Position numbers and translations under genes: made by a program. A stretch of 23,860 bases of DNA from GCA-2687515 sp963582805. GTDB taxonomy: Bacteria; Pseudomonadota; Alphaproteobacteria; Rhodospirillales; UBA2165. Below, piece after piece: positions 14,603 to 21,860 of the stretch. The stretch spans positions 1 through 23,860 of the forward strand of contig CAUZTZ010000021.1 in the NCBI GenBank assembly GCA_963582805.1, in the 5' to 3' direction. Every line of letters begins with the position of its first letter. Position 1 is the stretch's first letter. Under the pieces are notes generated by a model that was not told the DNA's origin, did not search any database, and was given only the letters and a program-made list of their open reading frames with translations.

Positions 14603-15928
14603 TCAAGCCAGGAACAGGCTCACCGCGATGACCGCGCCGATGACGCCGGCCACGTCGGCCGAGAGGCCGGCGATCAGGGCATGGCGGATGCGGCGCACCT
14701 GGACGGCGCCAAAATAAACGGCGAGCACGTAAAATGTGGTCTCGGTGGAGCCTTGAAAAGTGCTCACCAGATAGCCGGCGTAACTGTCCGGCCCGATCGC
14801 CTGATCGTTGATGATCGAGGCCAGGATGCCATAGGCGCCGGACCCGGATAGCGGGCGCAGCAGCGCCATGGGCAAAGCCTCGGCGGGCAGCCCTAAGGGC
14901 TCGGTCAGGAGCGACAAGGGCCGGATCAGCATCTCCATGGCGCCCGACGCCCGGAACATGCCGACCGCCACCAGGATGGCGACCAGATAGGGAATGATGC
15001 GCAAAGCAACCTGGAAGCCGTCCTTGGCCCCCTCGACAAAAGATTCATAGACCCGCACCCGGCGCGCAAAACCAAAGCCGAGCAGGCAAACCAACAGCCC
15101 GGGTATGATCCACGGTGCAATTGGACGGCCGTAAATTACGGTCATCGGGATCAGCCCCAAAATGCCCGCCAGCACCAGATAGGACACCCAGGCCGGATAG
15201 GATTGATCGGCGCCTGCGGTGTCCAGATCGTCATTGGCGGCGGCGCCTGTATCCAAGTCATCGCCGGCAATGGCAGCCGCCGCCACATCCGCCGCCGGCG
15301 CGGCGTCTTCGGGGTTCGCCAGCCAGAAGCGCTGGCAGAGCTTGGCGACGATGATAGCAATGGCGGTGGAGCAGACGGTGGCAAACAGGGTGGTCGGGAC
15401 AATGCCAGCCGGATCGGTTGATCCGGCGGCAGCCCGGAGCGCGATCACCCCGGTCGGCAACAAGGTGACCGACGAGGTGTTGATGGCCAGGAACAGAACC
15501 ATGGCGTTGGTGGCGGTGCCCTTGACCGGGTTCAGCTTGTCCAGTTCCTGCATGGCGCGGATGCCGAACGGCGTCGCCGCGTTGCCGAGGCCAAGCACAT
15601 TGGCCGACATGTTGAGGATCATGGCGCCCATGGCCGGATGGTCGGGCGGCACGTCGGGAAACAGGCGCTGCATCAAGGGGCGCACCAGCCGGGCGATGAT
15701 GACCAGCAAGCCGCCTGCCTCGGCCACCTTCATCAGCCCCAGAAACAAGGCCATCACGCCGATCAGCCCCAAGGCCAACGTGACCGAGCTTTCCGCCGAA
15801 TTGATGACGGCGGCAGCCAATATTTCCATGGGCGATTTGCCGTCGCCGGCCGGCAGCGCCCAATTGATCTGGCGCACCCCGGCGGTCACGAAGGCAATGG
15901 CGACGATGGCAAAGAAGATGATGTTCAT
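14603..15928 (-). CDS. Fused SpmA/SpmB nucleoside-recognition (Gate) domain membrane protein
   Basis: A 441-residue integral membrane protein in which the two spore-maturation proteins SpmA and SpmB are joined in one chain. The SpmA half (about 1-205) includes MILNMSANVLGLGNAATPFG and RAMQELDKLNP, then FLAINTSSVTLLPTGVIALR. An acidic, alanine-rich linker (about 205-245) precedes the SpmB half with SGAYGILASIINDQAIGPDS and GSTETTFYVLAVYFGA. Such fusions occur in non-sporulating bacteria, so the name does not imply spores. The Gate fold is related to nucleoside transporters; the real substrate is unknown. GGGTGAG precedes the ATG. It sits between the Rieske oxygenase (74 bases) and the Fe-S protein (52 bases), co-directional with both. 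Confidence 0.9.
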   Translation of the reverse strand: MNIIFFAIVAIAFVTAGVRQINWALPAGDGKSPMEILAAAVINSAESSVTLALGLIGVMALFLGLMKVAEAGGLLVIIARLVRPLMQRLFPDVPPDHPAMGAMILNMSANVLGLGNAATPFGIRAMQELDKLNPVKGTATNAMVLFLAINTSSVTLLPTGVIALRAAAGSTDPAGIVPTTLFATVCSTAIAIIVAKLCQRFWLANPEDAAPAADVAAAAIAGDDLDTGAAANDDLDTAGADQSYPAWVSYLVLAGILGLIPMTVIYGRPIAPWIIPGLLVCLLGFGFARRVRVYESFVEGAKDGFQVALRIIPYLVAILVAVGMFRASGAMEMLIRPLSLLTEPLGLPAEALPMALLRPLSGSGAYGILASIINDQAIGPDSYAGYLVSTFQGSTETTFYVLAVYFGAVQVRRIRHALIAGLSADVAGVIGAVIAVSLFLA

Positions 15929-15946
15929 GGCGCGCGCTCACCCAAA

Positions 15947-15968
15947 GACCGAATTCGTAAATCCGGTC
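15947..15968. repeat. 22-bp imperfect palindrome upstream of spmA/spmB
   Basis: GACCGAATT (15947-15955) and AATCCGGTC (15960-15968) pair with one mismatch around CGTA. The site begins 19 bases before the SpmA/SpmB start, inside the 74-base gap after the Rieske gene. It may be an operator or a processing hairpin. Confidence 0.4.
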
Positions 15969-16002
15969 TAGCGCGAGTCGCGCGCCGATGCTACCTCGGC
16001 TT

Positions 16003-17310
16003 TTAGTAGCGGCCCTTGGGCGCCGCCGGATCTTCCATCTTGAAGCCCATGGCGTCTTCGTAGGCTTCCTTGACCTCGTCCGGCTGGCCGAATTGGAACG
16101 GGAAGAACTTGGACGACACGCGCCTGGGGGCGCCCGATGGATCGGCTTCGGCCAATTCCTTTTCGGTAAAGCCGTTGATGAAATTCTCCTTGCCAACAAT
16201 GGGCAGATCGATGCGTTTGTTGACCGCCTCGTCGCGAACAATGGCCTTGGGATCGGAATTGGCGTTCTTTTCGAGGGCGTCCATATCGTCGAAGAAGCGC
16301 TTGCGGATCATGGCGATGCCCTTGTCGCTGCGCCCCAAATGTTCCTCGGAGCGTTCGGCGAAGGTGCCCTGGCCGACCCAGGCGATGATATCCTGGTTCA
16401 TGATATGGCTGGATATCCAGCGCCCGGTTTTCTCGTCCTTGATCGGGCTTACCCAATGGGGGATGCGCTTTTGCACGTAAGGTTCGCGCTCCTTCGGCAC
16501 CCGGTTGAAGAACCAGCCGACGCTGAGTGTGTTCTCGTCATCGACCGGCACCCGCCATTCGAAGTGGCCGCCGGTGAACAAGGCATAGGGCCAAAGACAA
16601 ACCCGCCCGACGGTCCACAGGGGATTGTTCTTATCGGCGCCTTCGCGCACTCGGTGGTAGGTGAAGCCATGCTCGAACTCGCCGAAATCCACCTCCAGAT
16701 GTTTGGCCGATTTGGGCCCCAAGTCGCCTTTCAGGCGCTTGCCCCAATTGTCGTGCATCCATTCGAAATGGACCGGATCGATGGAATTTTCCTGGCACTG
16801 GAACCAATTGCAGTCGACATCGGAAAAGACGATCTGGGCAAAGCCGTGTTCCCAGTTGAAGGGTTCGTAATTAGGCAGCAACGGTGCCGGGTCGGGCCCC
16901 ATATAAGCCCAGAGAAGCCCCGCCATGGCCTGCACCTTGTAGGCCTTGATTTTGACCTGCCCACGCAATTTGCTCTCGGGATCGATGGTATCTTCATAAG
17001 GCTGGTGAATGCAGTTGCCGTCTTGGTCCCACAGCCAGCCATGGTAATTGCAGCGCAGCCCGCATTCCTCGACATAACCGTAGGACAGATCGGCGCGGCG
17101 GTGCGGGCAGTGACGGTCGACGAGCCCGTAGGTGCCGCTCAAATCCTTGTAAAGGGTCAAATCCTCGCCCAAAAGCCGGATCGGCTTGGTACTCGTGTCT
17201 TCCAACTGGGTCTCGGCGGCGAACGGGTGCCAATAGCGGCGCAGCAATTCGCCCATGGGTTTTCCCGGGCCCACTTCCATTAATTTGCGGTTTCTGGCTT
17301 CTTCAAGCAT
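16003..17310 (-). CDS. Rieske aromatic-ring oxygenase alpha subunit (phthalate/phenoxybenzoate dioxygenase type)
   Basis: A 435-residue oxygenase subunit that hydroxylates or demethylates an aromatic or similar substrate with O2. The Rieske [2Fe-2S] ligands are C68/H70 (HCPHRRADLSYG) and C87/H90 (CNYHGWLW). The mononuclear iron site is H181 and H186 in NSIDPVHFEWMH, with D178 as the bridging acid and D307 in MNQDIIAWVGQG as the third ligand. The N-terminus RRYWHPFAA and the NQD...QG block match the homomeric phthalate-dioxygenase group rather than the naphthalene type. AAGGAA seven bases before the ATG fixes the start. A ferredoxin-reductase partner is needed, but none is in the window. It heads the long minus-strand gene series and is divergent from the arylsulfotransferase-like gene. 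Substrate unknown. Confidence 0.93.
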   Translation of the reverse strand: MLEEARNRKLMEVGPGKPMGELLRRYWHPFAAETQLEDTSTKPIRLLGEDLTLYKDLSGTYGLVDRHCPHRRADLSYGYVEECGLRCNYHGWLWDQDGNCIHQPYEDTIDPESKLRGQVKIKAYKVQAMAGLLWAYMGPDPAPLLPNYEPFNWEHGFAQIVFSDVDCNWFQCQENSIDPVHFEWMHDNWGKRLKGDLGPKSAKHLEVDFGEFEHGFTYHRVREGADKNNPLWTVGRVCLWPYALFTGGHFEWRVPVDDENTLSVGWFFNRVPKEREPYVQKRIPHWVSPIKDEKTGRWISSHIMNQDIIAWVGQGTFAERSEEHLGRSDKGIAMIRKRFFDDMDALEKNANSDPKAIVRDEAVNKRIDLPIVGKENFINGFTEKELAEADPSGAPRRVSSKFFPFQFGQPDEVKEAYEDAMGFKMEDPAAPKGRY

Positions 17311-17391
17311 TGGAGCTTCCTTCAGTTACGTCTCGGGCGCATTCCCCTGGCGGCGGAATATTTACCACACCAGACCCGCTCTATAGCAACC

Positions 17392-17405
17392 CAATTTTAA
17401 AATTG
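17392..17405. promoter_or_regulatory. Perfect 14-bp palindrome in the Rieske/propeller divergent promoter region
   Basis: CAATTTTAAAATTG is a perfect palindrome 82 bases from the Rieske start and 84 bases from the propeller start, near the middle of the 178-base divergent region. It is a good candidate operator controlling both directions. No regulator gene is adjacent. Confidence 0.45.
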
Positions 17406-17410
17406 AAATT

Positions 17411-17458
17411 CCCGGCCAACTCTCAACCTTGACCAGGCTGGCCGGGACCGACAAGGTT
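17411..17458 (+). promoter_or_regulatory. Two interleaved inverted repeats in the propeller-gene leader
   Basis: CCCGGCCA (17411-17418) pairs with TGGCCGGG (17439-17446), and AACCTTG (17425-17431) pairs with CAAGGTT (17452-17458). One arm of the second pair lies in the loop of the first and the other lies outside, a pseudoknot-type arrangement. The ribosome-binding site follows at about 17475. It could be an RNA control element or overlapping operators. Confidence 0.35.
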
Positions 17459-17488
17459 CGCCGGCAATTAACATTTGGGACCTTATCC

Positions 17489-18550
17489 ATGCGCTATCTG
17501 CAACGGGGTTTGATCGAGCACAACAAAGACAAGGCGGCGCAGGGCTACACCCTTTATGTTCCGCAGTTTCATCGCCACGCTTTGTTGATCGATATGGACG
17601 GCCAAGTGGTGCATCAATGGGACCTGCCGGGCCAGCCGGGCAATTACGGCTACCTGTTGGAGAACGGCAATCTTTTGGCCGCCACCTGGTCCGGTGGCGG
17701 CCCGGACGGATTTTCCGCCAAGGGCGGGCTGATCCAGGAATTCGATTGGGTCGGCAACGTGGTCTTCGAATACCGCGATGAATTTCAGCATCACGATTTC
17801 CGCCGTTGCCCGAACGGCAACACCGTCTATCTGGGCTGGGAAGTGTTGCCCGATGAAGCCGCCGCCGGCGTCAAGGGCGGCCAGCCGGGCACCGAGACCG
17901 AGGCCGGCATGTGGGGCGATTATGTCCGCGAAGTGGACGCCGACGGTAATACCGCGTGGCAATGGCACGCCTATGATCATTTGGATTTCGGCGTCTATCC
18001 GCTGCATCCGCAAAGCACCCGGCGCGAATACGCCCACGCCAATACGGTGCGGCCCTTGGAAGACGGCAACGTGCTGGTTTGTTACCGCCATATCGACGTT
18101 TTGGCGGTGATCGAGCGCGATACCGGCAAATATGCCTGGGAGCGTCACGACGCCGATTGGGGCGGCCCCCACGATGCGCAAATCCTGGACAACGGCAACA
18201 TGATGGTCTTCGCCAACCGGGGCGGACGGGTTCCACGCGGCTCCAAAATCATCGAGTTCGATATGCAATCAGGCGACACGGTCTGGGAATATAAGGGCAA
18301 TCCGACGCACAGTTTCGACAGCCACTATATCAGCGGCTGCCAGCGCCTGTGGAATGGCAATACGCTGATCTGCGAGGGACTGTGGGGGCGCATATTCGAA
18401 GTCACCGAAGCCGGCGAGCTGGTCTGGGAATTCATCAACCCGATTACCATTGCCCGCGAAATGGGGCCGACGGCGGGCGATGTGAGCACCGTATTCCGCG
18501 CCTACCGCTATGCCCCGGACGGCCCCGAAATTCAGGGCCGGCTGTCCTAG
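17489..18550 (+). CDS. Arylsulfotransferase-like beta-propeller protein
   Basis: A 353-residue protein of the arylsulfotransferase (ASST) superfamily, built from repeated propeller blades. Repeats of the form ENGNLLAATW, PNGNTVYLGWE, EDGNVLVCYR, DNGNMMVFANRG and WNGNTLICEG are spread through the chain, alternating with tryptophan-rich strands (GQVVHQWDL, GNTAWQWHAYDH, GELVWEFINP). Histidines in HHDFRR, YAHANTV, GGPHDAQI and DSHYISG are placed as in ASST proteins, where a histidine carries the sulfate, but the active residue cannot be proven here. No signal peptide is present, unlike the periplasmic E. coli enzyme. ATG 17489 has GGGA nine bases upstream; a TTG at 17429 was rejected. It is divergent from the Rieske gene and converges on the MFS gene. 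Confidence 0.8.
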   Translation: MRYLQRGLIEHNKDKAAQGYTLYVPQFHRHALLIDMDGQVVHQWDLPGQPGNYGYLLENGNLLAATWSGGGPDGFSAKGGLIQEFDWVGNVVFEYRDEFQHHDFRRCPNGNTVYLGWEVLPDEAAAGVKGGQPGTETEAGMWGDYVREVDADGNTAWQWHAYDHLDFGVYPLHPQSTRREYAHANTVRPLEDGNVLVCYRHIDVLAVIERDTGKYAWERHDADWGGPHDAQILDNGNMMVFANRGGRVPRGSKIIEFDMQSGDTVWEYKGNPTHSFDSHYISGCQRLWNGNTLICEGLWGRIFEVTEAGELVWEFINPITIAREMGPTAGDVSTVFRAYRYAPDGPEIQGRLS

Positions 18551-18561
18551 GGCATGCCCTA
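18548..18561. repeat. Perfect palindrome containing both convergent TAG stops
   Basis: TAGGGCATGCCCTA spans the plus-strand TAG stop of the propeller gene (18548-18550) and the minus-strand TAG stop of the MFS gene (18559-18561). The two transcripts would each end translation at the edge of this symmetric site. Confidence 0.7.
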
Positions 18562-19800
18562 ACCGTGCCGCTCTAATCCGGCGGCGGCGCGCCCGGCAAT
18601 GGGCCGCGCCCAGAACCAGATCAAGACCGCCATTAGGGCGCCGGCGCCGAGGGTGATCTGCAAGCCGGTCTCCGATGCGATAAATCCCATCGCCAAGGCG
18701 CCCACCGAAGGCAGGCCGAACGACGCCGCCAGATACAGGCTCAGCACCCGCGCCCGGTATTCCGGCTCCACCACGTTCTGCACCAGGGCCTGGGAGGAGA
18801 TGCCGCCGGCCAACAGGAAAAAACCGACCGCGACGATGGCGGCAACGCCGATCCAGAATATTTGGGTCGCCGCGAAAGCCAAAAGCGCGATGGCGGTCAC
18901 CAGAAAGGCCCACACCGTCATCCGGGTTAGCCCGGCGGTTTCGCCGCGCCGGGCCAGCCACAGCCCCGAGATAGCGGCGCCGAAGCCCATGGACGACAAC
19001 AGCGTCGACAATCCACCCGGCCCGCGCCCGAACACCTCCACCGCAAAGCCGGGCAACAGCTCGATCACCGGGCGGATCAGGAACGCCGTGCCTAAGATCA
19101 TGATCATGATGATGCGGATGCCGGGATGGAAGGCCATGTAACGCAAGGCGTCCCAAATCTCGGCAAACATATGGCGGTGCACTTGCCCGGCCCTTGGATT
19201 GGGCACTTCGGGTATCCGAATGAGGACAAGAACAAAGATCGCGTAGCTGATCGCATTGAAGGCAATGGCGGTCGCCACGTTGGTCCATATAATCAGCCCG
19301 CCGGCGATGGCCGGGCCGATCAGGCGGGCCAGATTGAAGGTCGCGGTGTTGAGGGCGATGGCCGCCGAAAGATCCTCGCGCGGCACCAGATTGTTGATGA
19401 TGGTGATGCGCGCCGGCCCCGAGCCCGCCTCCAAGGTGCCGATCAATGCCGACAGAACTATGATGACGATGATGTTGATTTGATCGATGACGATCAGCCC
19501 GGCAAACAAGGCCGCCGTGATGCCTGATACGAAGGCGGTGAAACGCATCAGCCGCACCAGACCGATACGATCGGCGAAGACGCCGGCGAAGATGGGGATG
19601 ACCGCCGTCGGGAACAAATCGGCGAAGGCGACGACGCCAAGCCAGGCTTCCGATTCGGTCAGCTCCCAGGTGAGCCAGCCGACGGCGACCCGGTGCGCCC
19701 AGCGCCCGGCATTGGAAACGGCGTTGCCGGCCCAGAAATTCCGGTAGACCGGCGTGGCGAGCGCCCGGGCAATGCCGCCAAAAAGGAACGAAATATTCAT
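18559..19800 (-). CDS. Major facilitator superfamily exporter (MFS_3/EntS-like)
   Basis: A 413-residue, roughly twelve-helix inner-membrane transporter. It resembles the MFS_3 group (enterobactin exporter EntS type): YRNFWAGNAVSNAGRWAHRVAVGWLTWELT at helix 1, FAGVFADRIGLVRLMR in the loop after helix 2 (family motif A), and GSGPARITIINNLVPREDLSAAIALNTATFNLARLIGPAIAGGLI, which is characteristic of that group. The start at MNISFLFGG was chosen because the longer frame to 19920 adds a polar tail not seen in the family; the ribosome-binding site is weak. It converges on the propeller gene (8-base gap) and is divergent from the thiamine-diphosphate enzyme. It may export a product or toxic intermediate, but the substrate is unknown. 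Confidence 0.88.
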   Translation of the reverse strand: MNISFLFGGIARALATPVYRNFWAGNAVSNAGRWAHRVAVGWLTWELTESEAWLGVVAFADLFPTAVIPIFAGVFADRIGLVRLMRFTAFVSGITAALFAGLIVIDQINIIVIIVLSALIGTLEAGSGPARITIINNLVPREDLSAAIALNTATFNLARLIGPAIAGGLIIWTNVATAIAFNAISYAIFVLVLIRIPEVPNPRAGQVHRHMFAEIWDALRYMAFHPGIRIIMIMILGTAFLIRPVIELLPGFAVEVFGRGPGGLSTLLSSMGFGAAISGLWLARRGETAGLTRMTVWAFLVTAIALLAFAATQIFWIGVAAIVAVGFFLLAGGISSQALVQNVVEPEYRARVLSLYLAASFGLPSVGALAMGFIASETGLQITLGAGALMAVLIWFWARPIAGRAAAGLERHG

Positions 19801-19902
19801 CGGGTACAAACGCCAACTGGATACGGATCGCCCGAAATTTACCCCGCCGGCGGCGGTGCAACAAACTTTAAAACCCCGGGCGGCGGCGGGCTCCGGTTTT
19901 GA

Positions 19903-19939
19903 TTGCCCCTGGCCTGTCATCGTGGCTTAATCGGGGCAA
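19903..19939. repeat. Inverted repeat in the MFS/ThDP-enzyme divergent region
   Basis: TTGCCCC (19903-19909) pairs with GGGGCAA (19933-19939) around a 23-base spacer, 41-78 bases before the thiamine-diphosphate enzyme start. It is a possible operator with weak support. Confidence 0.3.
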
Positions 19940-19980
19940 CAAATACCATCATCTTCCATTTCAGGGGTAGGGATATCATC

Positions 19981-21699
19981 ATGGATGCGAGCACAAAAAC
20001 CGGCGAGACGGTCGCCGAAGCCTATCTTACCGCCCTCTATGATCAGGGCATTCGCCACGTCTTCGCCAACGGCGGCACCGACTTTGCGCCGATCATCGAA
20101 GCCTTGGTGCAATCCAGCGATGCCGGACGCCAGATACCCGACTTCATCACCGTGCCCCATGAAAATGTCGCCATGGGGATGGCGTCGGGCTACTACAACG
20201 TCACCGGAACGCCCGCCGCCGTCATGGTCCATGTGACCGTCGGCACCGCCAATGCGCTGTGCGGGATCATGAATTCCTACCGGGGCCGTATTCCCATCCT
20301 GCTGGCCGCCGGGCGCACGCCGCTGACCGAAACCGGCCATGCGGGGTCCCGCGATATCGGCATCCATTGGGCCCAGGAAACCTTCGACCAGGCCTCGATG
20401 ATACGCGATTTCGTCAAATGGGATTACGAGCTGCGCGCCGGACAGCCGGTCGGCACCATCGTCGGGCGCGCCCTCGACATCGCCATGACCGAGCCCAAGG
20501 GGCCGGTGTATCTGACCCTGCCGCGCGAAGTTCTGGGCGGCGAAAACGTGGATGCGGGACCGAGGCGCCGGGACCGGGAATTGGGCGCAACGCCGCCGGC
20601 GCCGTCCATGGATGCCCTCGAGCGGGCCGCCGATATGATCGCCGCCGCGGAACGCCCGCTGATCGTCGGCGGCTATGCGGACGGCTCGCCCGATGCCTTT
20701 TTCGCCCTTGCCGAGCTGGCCGAAACCCACGCCATTCCGGTGGCGCCGGGCATGGGCTCGACTTTGCCGTCATCAAGCCCGATGAACCTCGGCATGGTCA
20801 GCGCCGCTTTGTTCGACTGGGCCGATTGCATCATCGTGCTGGATGCGCCGGTTCCGTGGATTCCCCATACGGCGGCGCCGAAGCCGGATGCCACGCAAAT
20901 CCATATCGGCTCCGATCCCATGTTCTCCACCTATCCGTTCCGGGGCTTCGAGATGGATTTGTCCATTACCGGCACGGCGGCGGAAACCTTGCCGCTCTTG
21001 AACCAGGTGTTGACCGCCAAGCTGGCCAAGAAATCCGCCGCCATCGACAAAAGGCGAGCAGAAATTCTCCAGATGCGGCAAAAGGCGGTCGCGGGCCGCG
21101 CCAAAATCCTGGAACAGGCCATGAGCGCCACACCCATCCATCCCGCCTGGGTGGCCAAATGCATCAACGACGTCAAATCCGCCGACGCCATCATCGCCAA
21201 CGAGTTGGGCGTGCCCGGCGGCTTTCTTGATATCGATCAGCCCGGCTGCCTGTTGGGCGGCGGCGGCAGCGCCGGCGGGCTCGGCTCTTCCATCGGCGCC
21301 GGGCTCGGCGCCAAGCTGGGCGCGCCGGAGCGCCAAGTGATCACCGCCGTTGGCGATGGCTCGTACATGTTCAACGTACCCTCGGCCTGCCATTTCGTGG
21401 CCCGCGCCGAGAACTTGGCGACCCTCACCATCATCAACAACAATTCCGAATGGTATGCGGTGCGCCGCGCGACCACCGCCATGTACCCCGATGGCCGCGC
21501 CGCCAAGTCCAACACCTTGCCGGTGGTCAATCTGACGCCGTCGCCGAATTACGAGAAGATCGTGGAATCGGTGGATGGTTATGGCGAAAAGGTGGAAGAC
21601 CCGGCCAAACTGCCGGCCGCCATGGAACGGGCCTTGCAGGCGGTCGAAGACGGCAACCCGGCGGTCTTGAACGTGATGACCCAGGCGGGCGGGCGCTAA
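19981..21699 (+). CDS. Thiamine-diphosphate-dependent enzyme (acetolactate synthase/benzoylformate decarboxylase-like)
   Basis: A 572-residue ThDP enzyme of the acetolactate-synthase/2-oxoacid-decarboxylase superfamily. The N-terminal pyrimidine-binding domain has the catalytic glutamate E61 (TVPHENVAMGMASGYY) and SYRGRIPILLAAGRTP. The central domain holds AAERPLIVGGYADGS. The C-terminal domain has the ThDP/Mg motif GDG (458-460) followed 25 residues later by NN (486-487) in INNNSEWYAV. GGGGSAGGLGSSIGAGLG precedes it. The start ATG has TAGGGA about eight bases upstream; an in-frame TTG at 19903 was rejected. No regulatory IlvN-type subunit and no other branched-chain genes are nearby, so a decarboxylase or carboligase role in catabolism is more likely than isoleucine/valine synthesis. 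This is inference. Confidence 0.88.
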   Translation: MDASTKTGETVAEAYLTALYDQGIRHVFANGGTDFAPIIEALVQSSDAGRQIPDFITVPHENVAMGMASGYYNVTGTPAAVMVHVTVGTANALCGIMNSYRGRIPILLAAGRTPLTETGHAGSRDIGIHWAQETFDQASMIRDFVKWDYELRAGQPVGTIVGRALDIAMTEPKGPVYLTLPREVLGGENVDAGPRRRDRELGATPPAPSMDALERAADMIAAAERPLIVGGYADGSPDAFFALAELAETHAIPVAPGMGSTLPSSSPMNLGMVSAALFDWADCIIVLDAPVPWIPHTAAPKPDATQIHIGSDPMFSTYPFRGFEMDLSITGTAAETLPLLNQVLTAKLAKKSAAIDKRRAEILQMRQKAVAGRAKILEQAMSATPIHPAWVAKCINDVKSADAIIANELGVPGGFLDIDQPGCLLGGGGSAGGLGSSIGAGLGAKLGAPERQVITAVGDGSYMFNVPSACHFVARAENLATLTIINNNSEWYAVRRATTAMYPDGRAAKSNTLPVVNLTPSPNYEKIVESVDGYGEKVEDPAKLPAAMERALQAVEDGNPAVLNVMTQAGGR

Positions 21700-21787
21700 G
21701 ACGCGCCCCTACTCCGCCGGCAGGTTCCTGCGGTCTGGATTCCCGATAATTCGAGATACGGAATTGTGTGATATTCGGTACCGGGCG

Positions 21788-21821
21788 ATGTCCGCTTTCG
21801 GCACAACAGCGGACATAATTT
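21788..21821 (+). terminator. Possible terminator after the ThDP enzyme; contains the ATGTCCGCT repeat
   Basis: ATGTCCGCT (21788-21796) pairs perfectly with AGCGGACAT (21808-21816) around an 11-base loop and is followed on the plus strand by AATTTTTG. It lies about 90 bases past the stop at 21699. The same ATGTCCG core recurs at 23688 and 23734, so the element may be a repeat end rather than a terminator. Confidence 0.45.
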
Positions 21822-21860
21822 TTGCCTACCGCAAGGTCTGCTTTTTGCCAGAAGCGGTCA

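Noticed and set aside
14603..15928. Reading the spmA/spmB gene as evidence for a spore former
   Set aside because: Fused SpmA/SpmB proteins occur in non-sporulating Gram-negative bacteria, and nothing else here suggests sporulation.
15258..16241. 327-codon minus-strand open frame overlapping spmA/spmB and the Rieske gene
   Set aside because: It is out of frame with both supported genes, and its low-complexity Arg/Gly/His content marks it as a shadow.
15988..17283. 431-codon plus-strand open frame opposite the Rieske gene
   Set aside because: It is fully antisense to a gene with complete metal-ligand motifs, has no recognisable domain, and long antisense frames are common in GC-rich DNA.
17429..17488. 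TTG start giving 20 extra residues on the propeller protein
   Set aside because: It overlaps the interleaved inverted repeats, and the ATG at 17489 has an acceptable ribosome-binding site.
18269..19864. 531-codon minus-strand open frame across the MFS gene
   Set aside because: It is in a different frame from the MFS protein, is rich in Arg/His/Gly as shadow frames are, and runs into the convergent propeller gene.
19927..20730. 267-codon minus-strand open frame inside the ThDP enzyme gene
   Set aside because: It is antisense to the catalytic-glutamate domain of a full-length ThDP enzyme.
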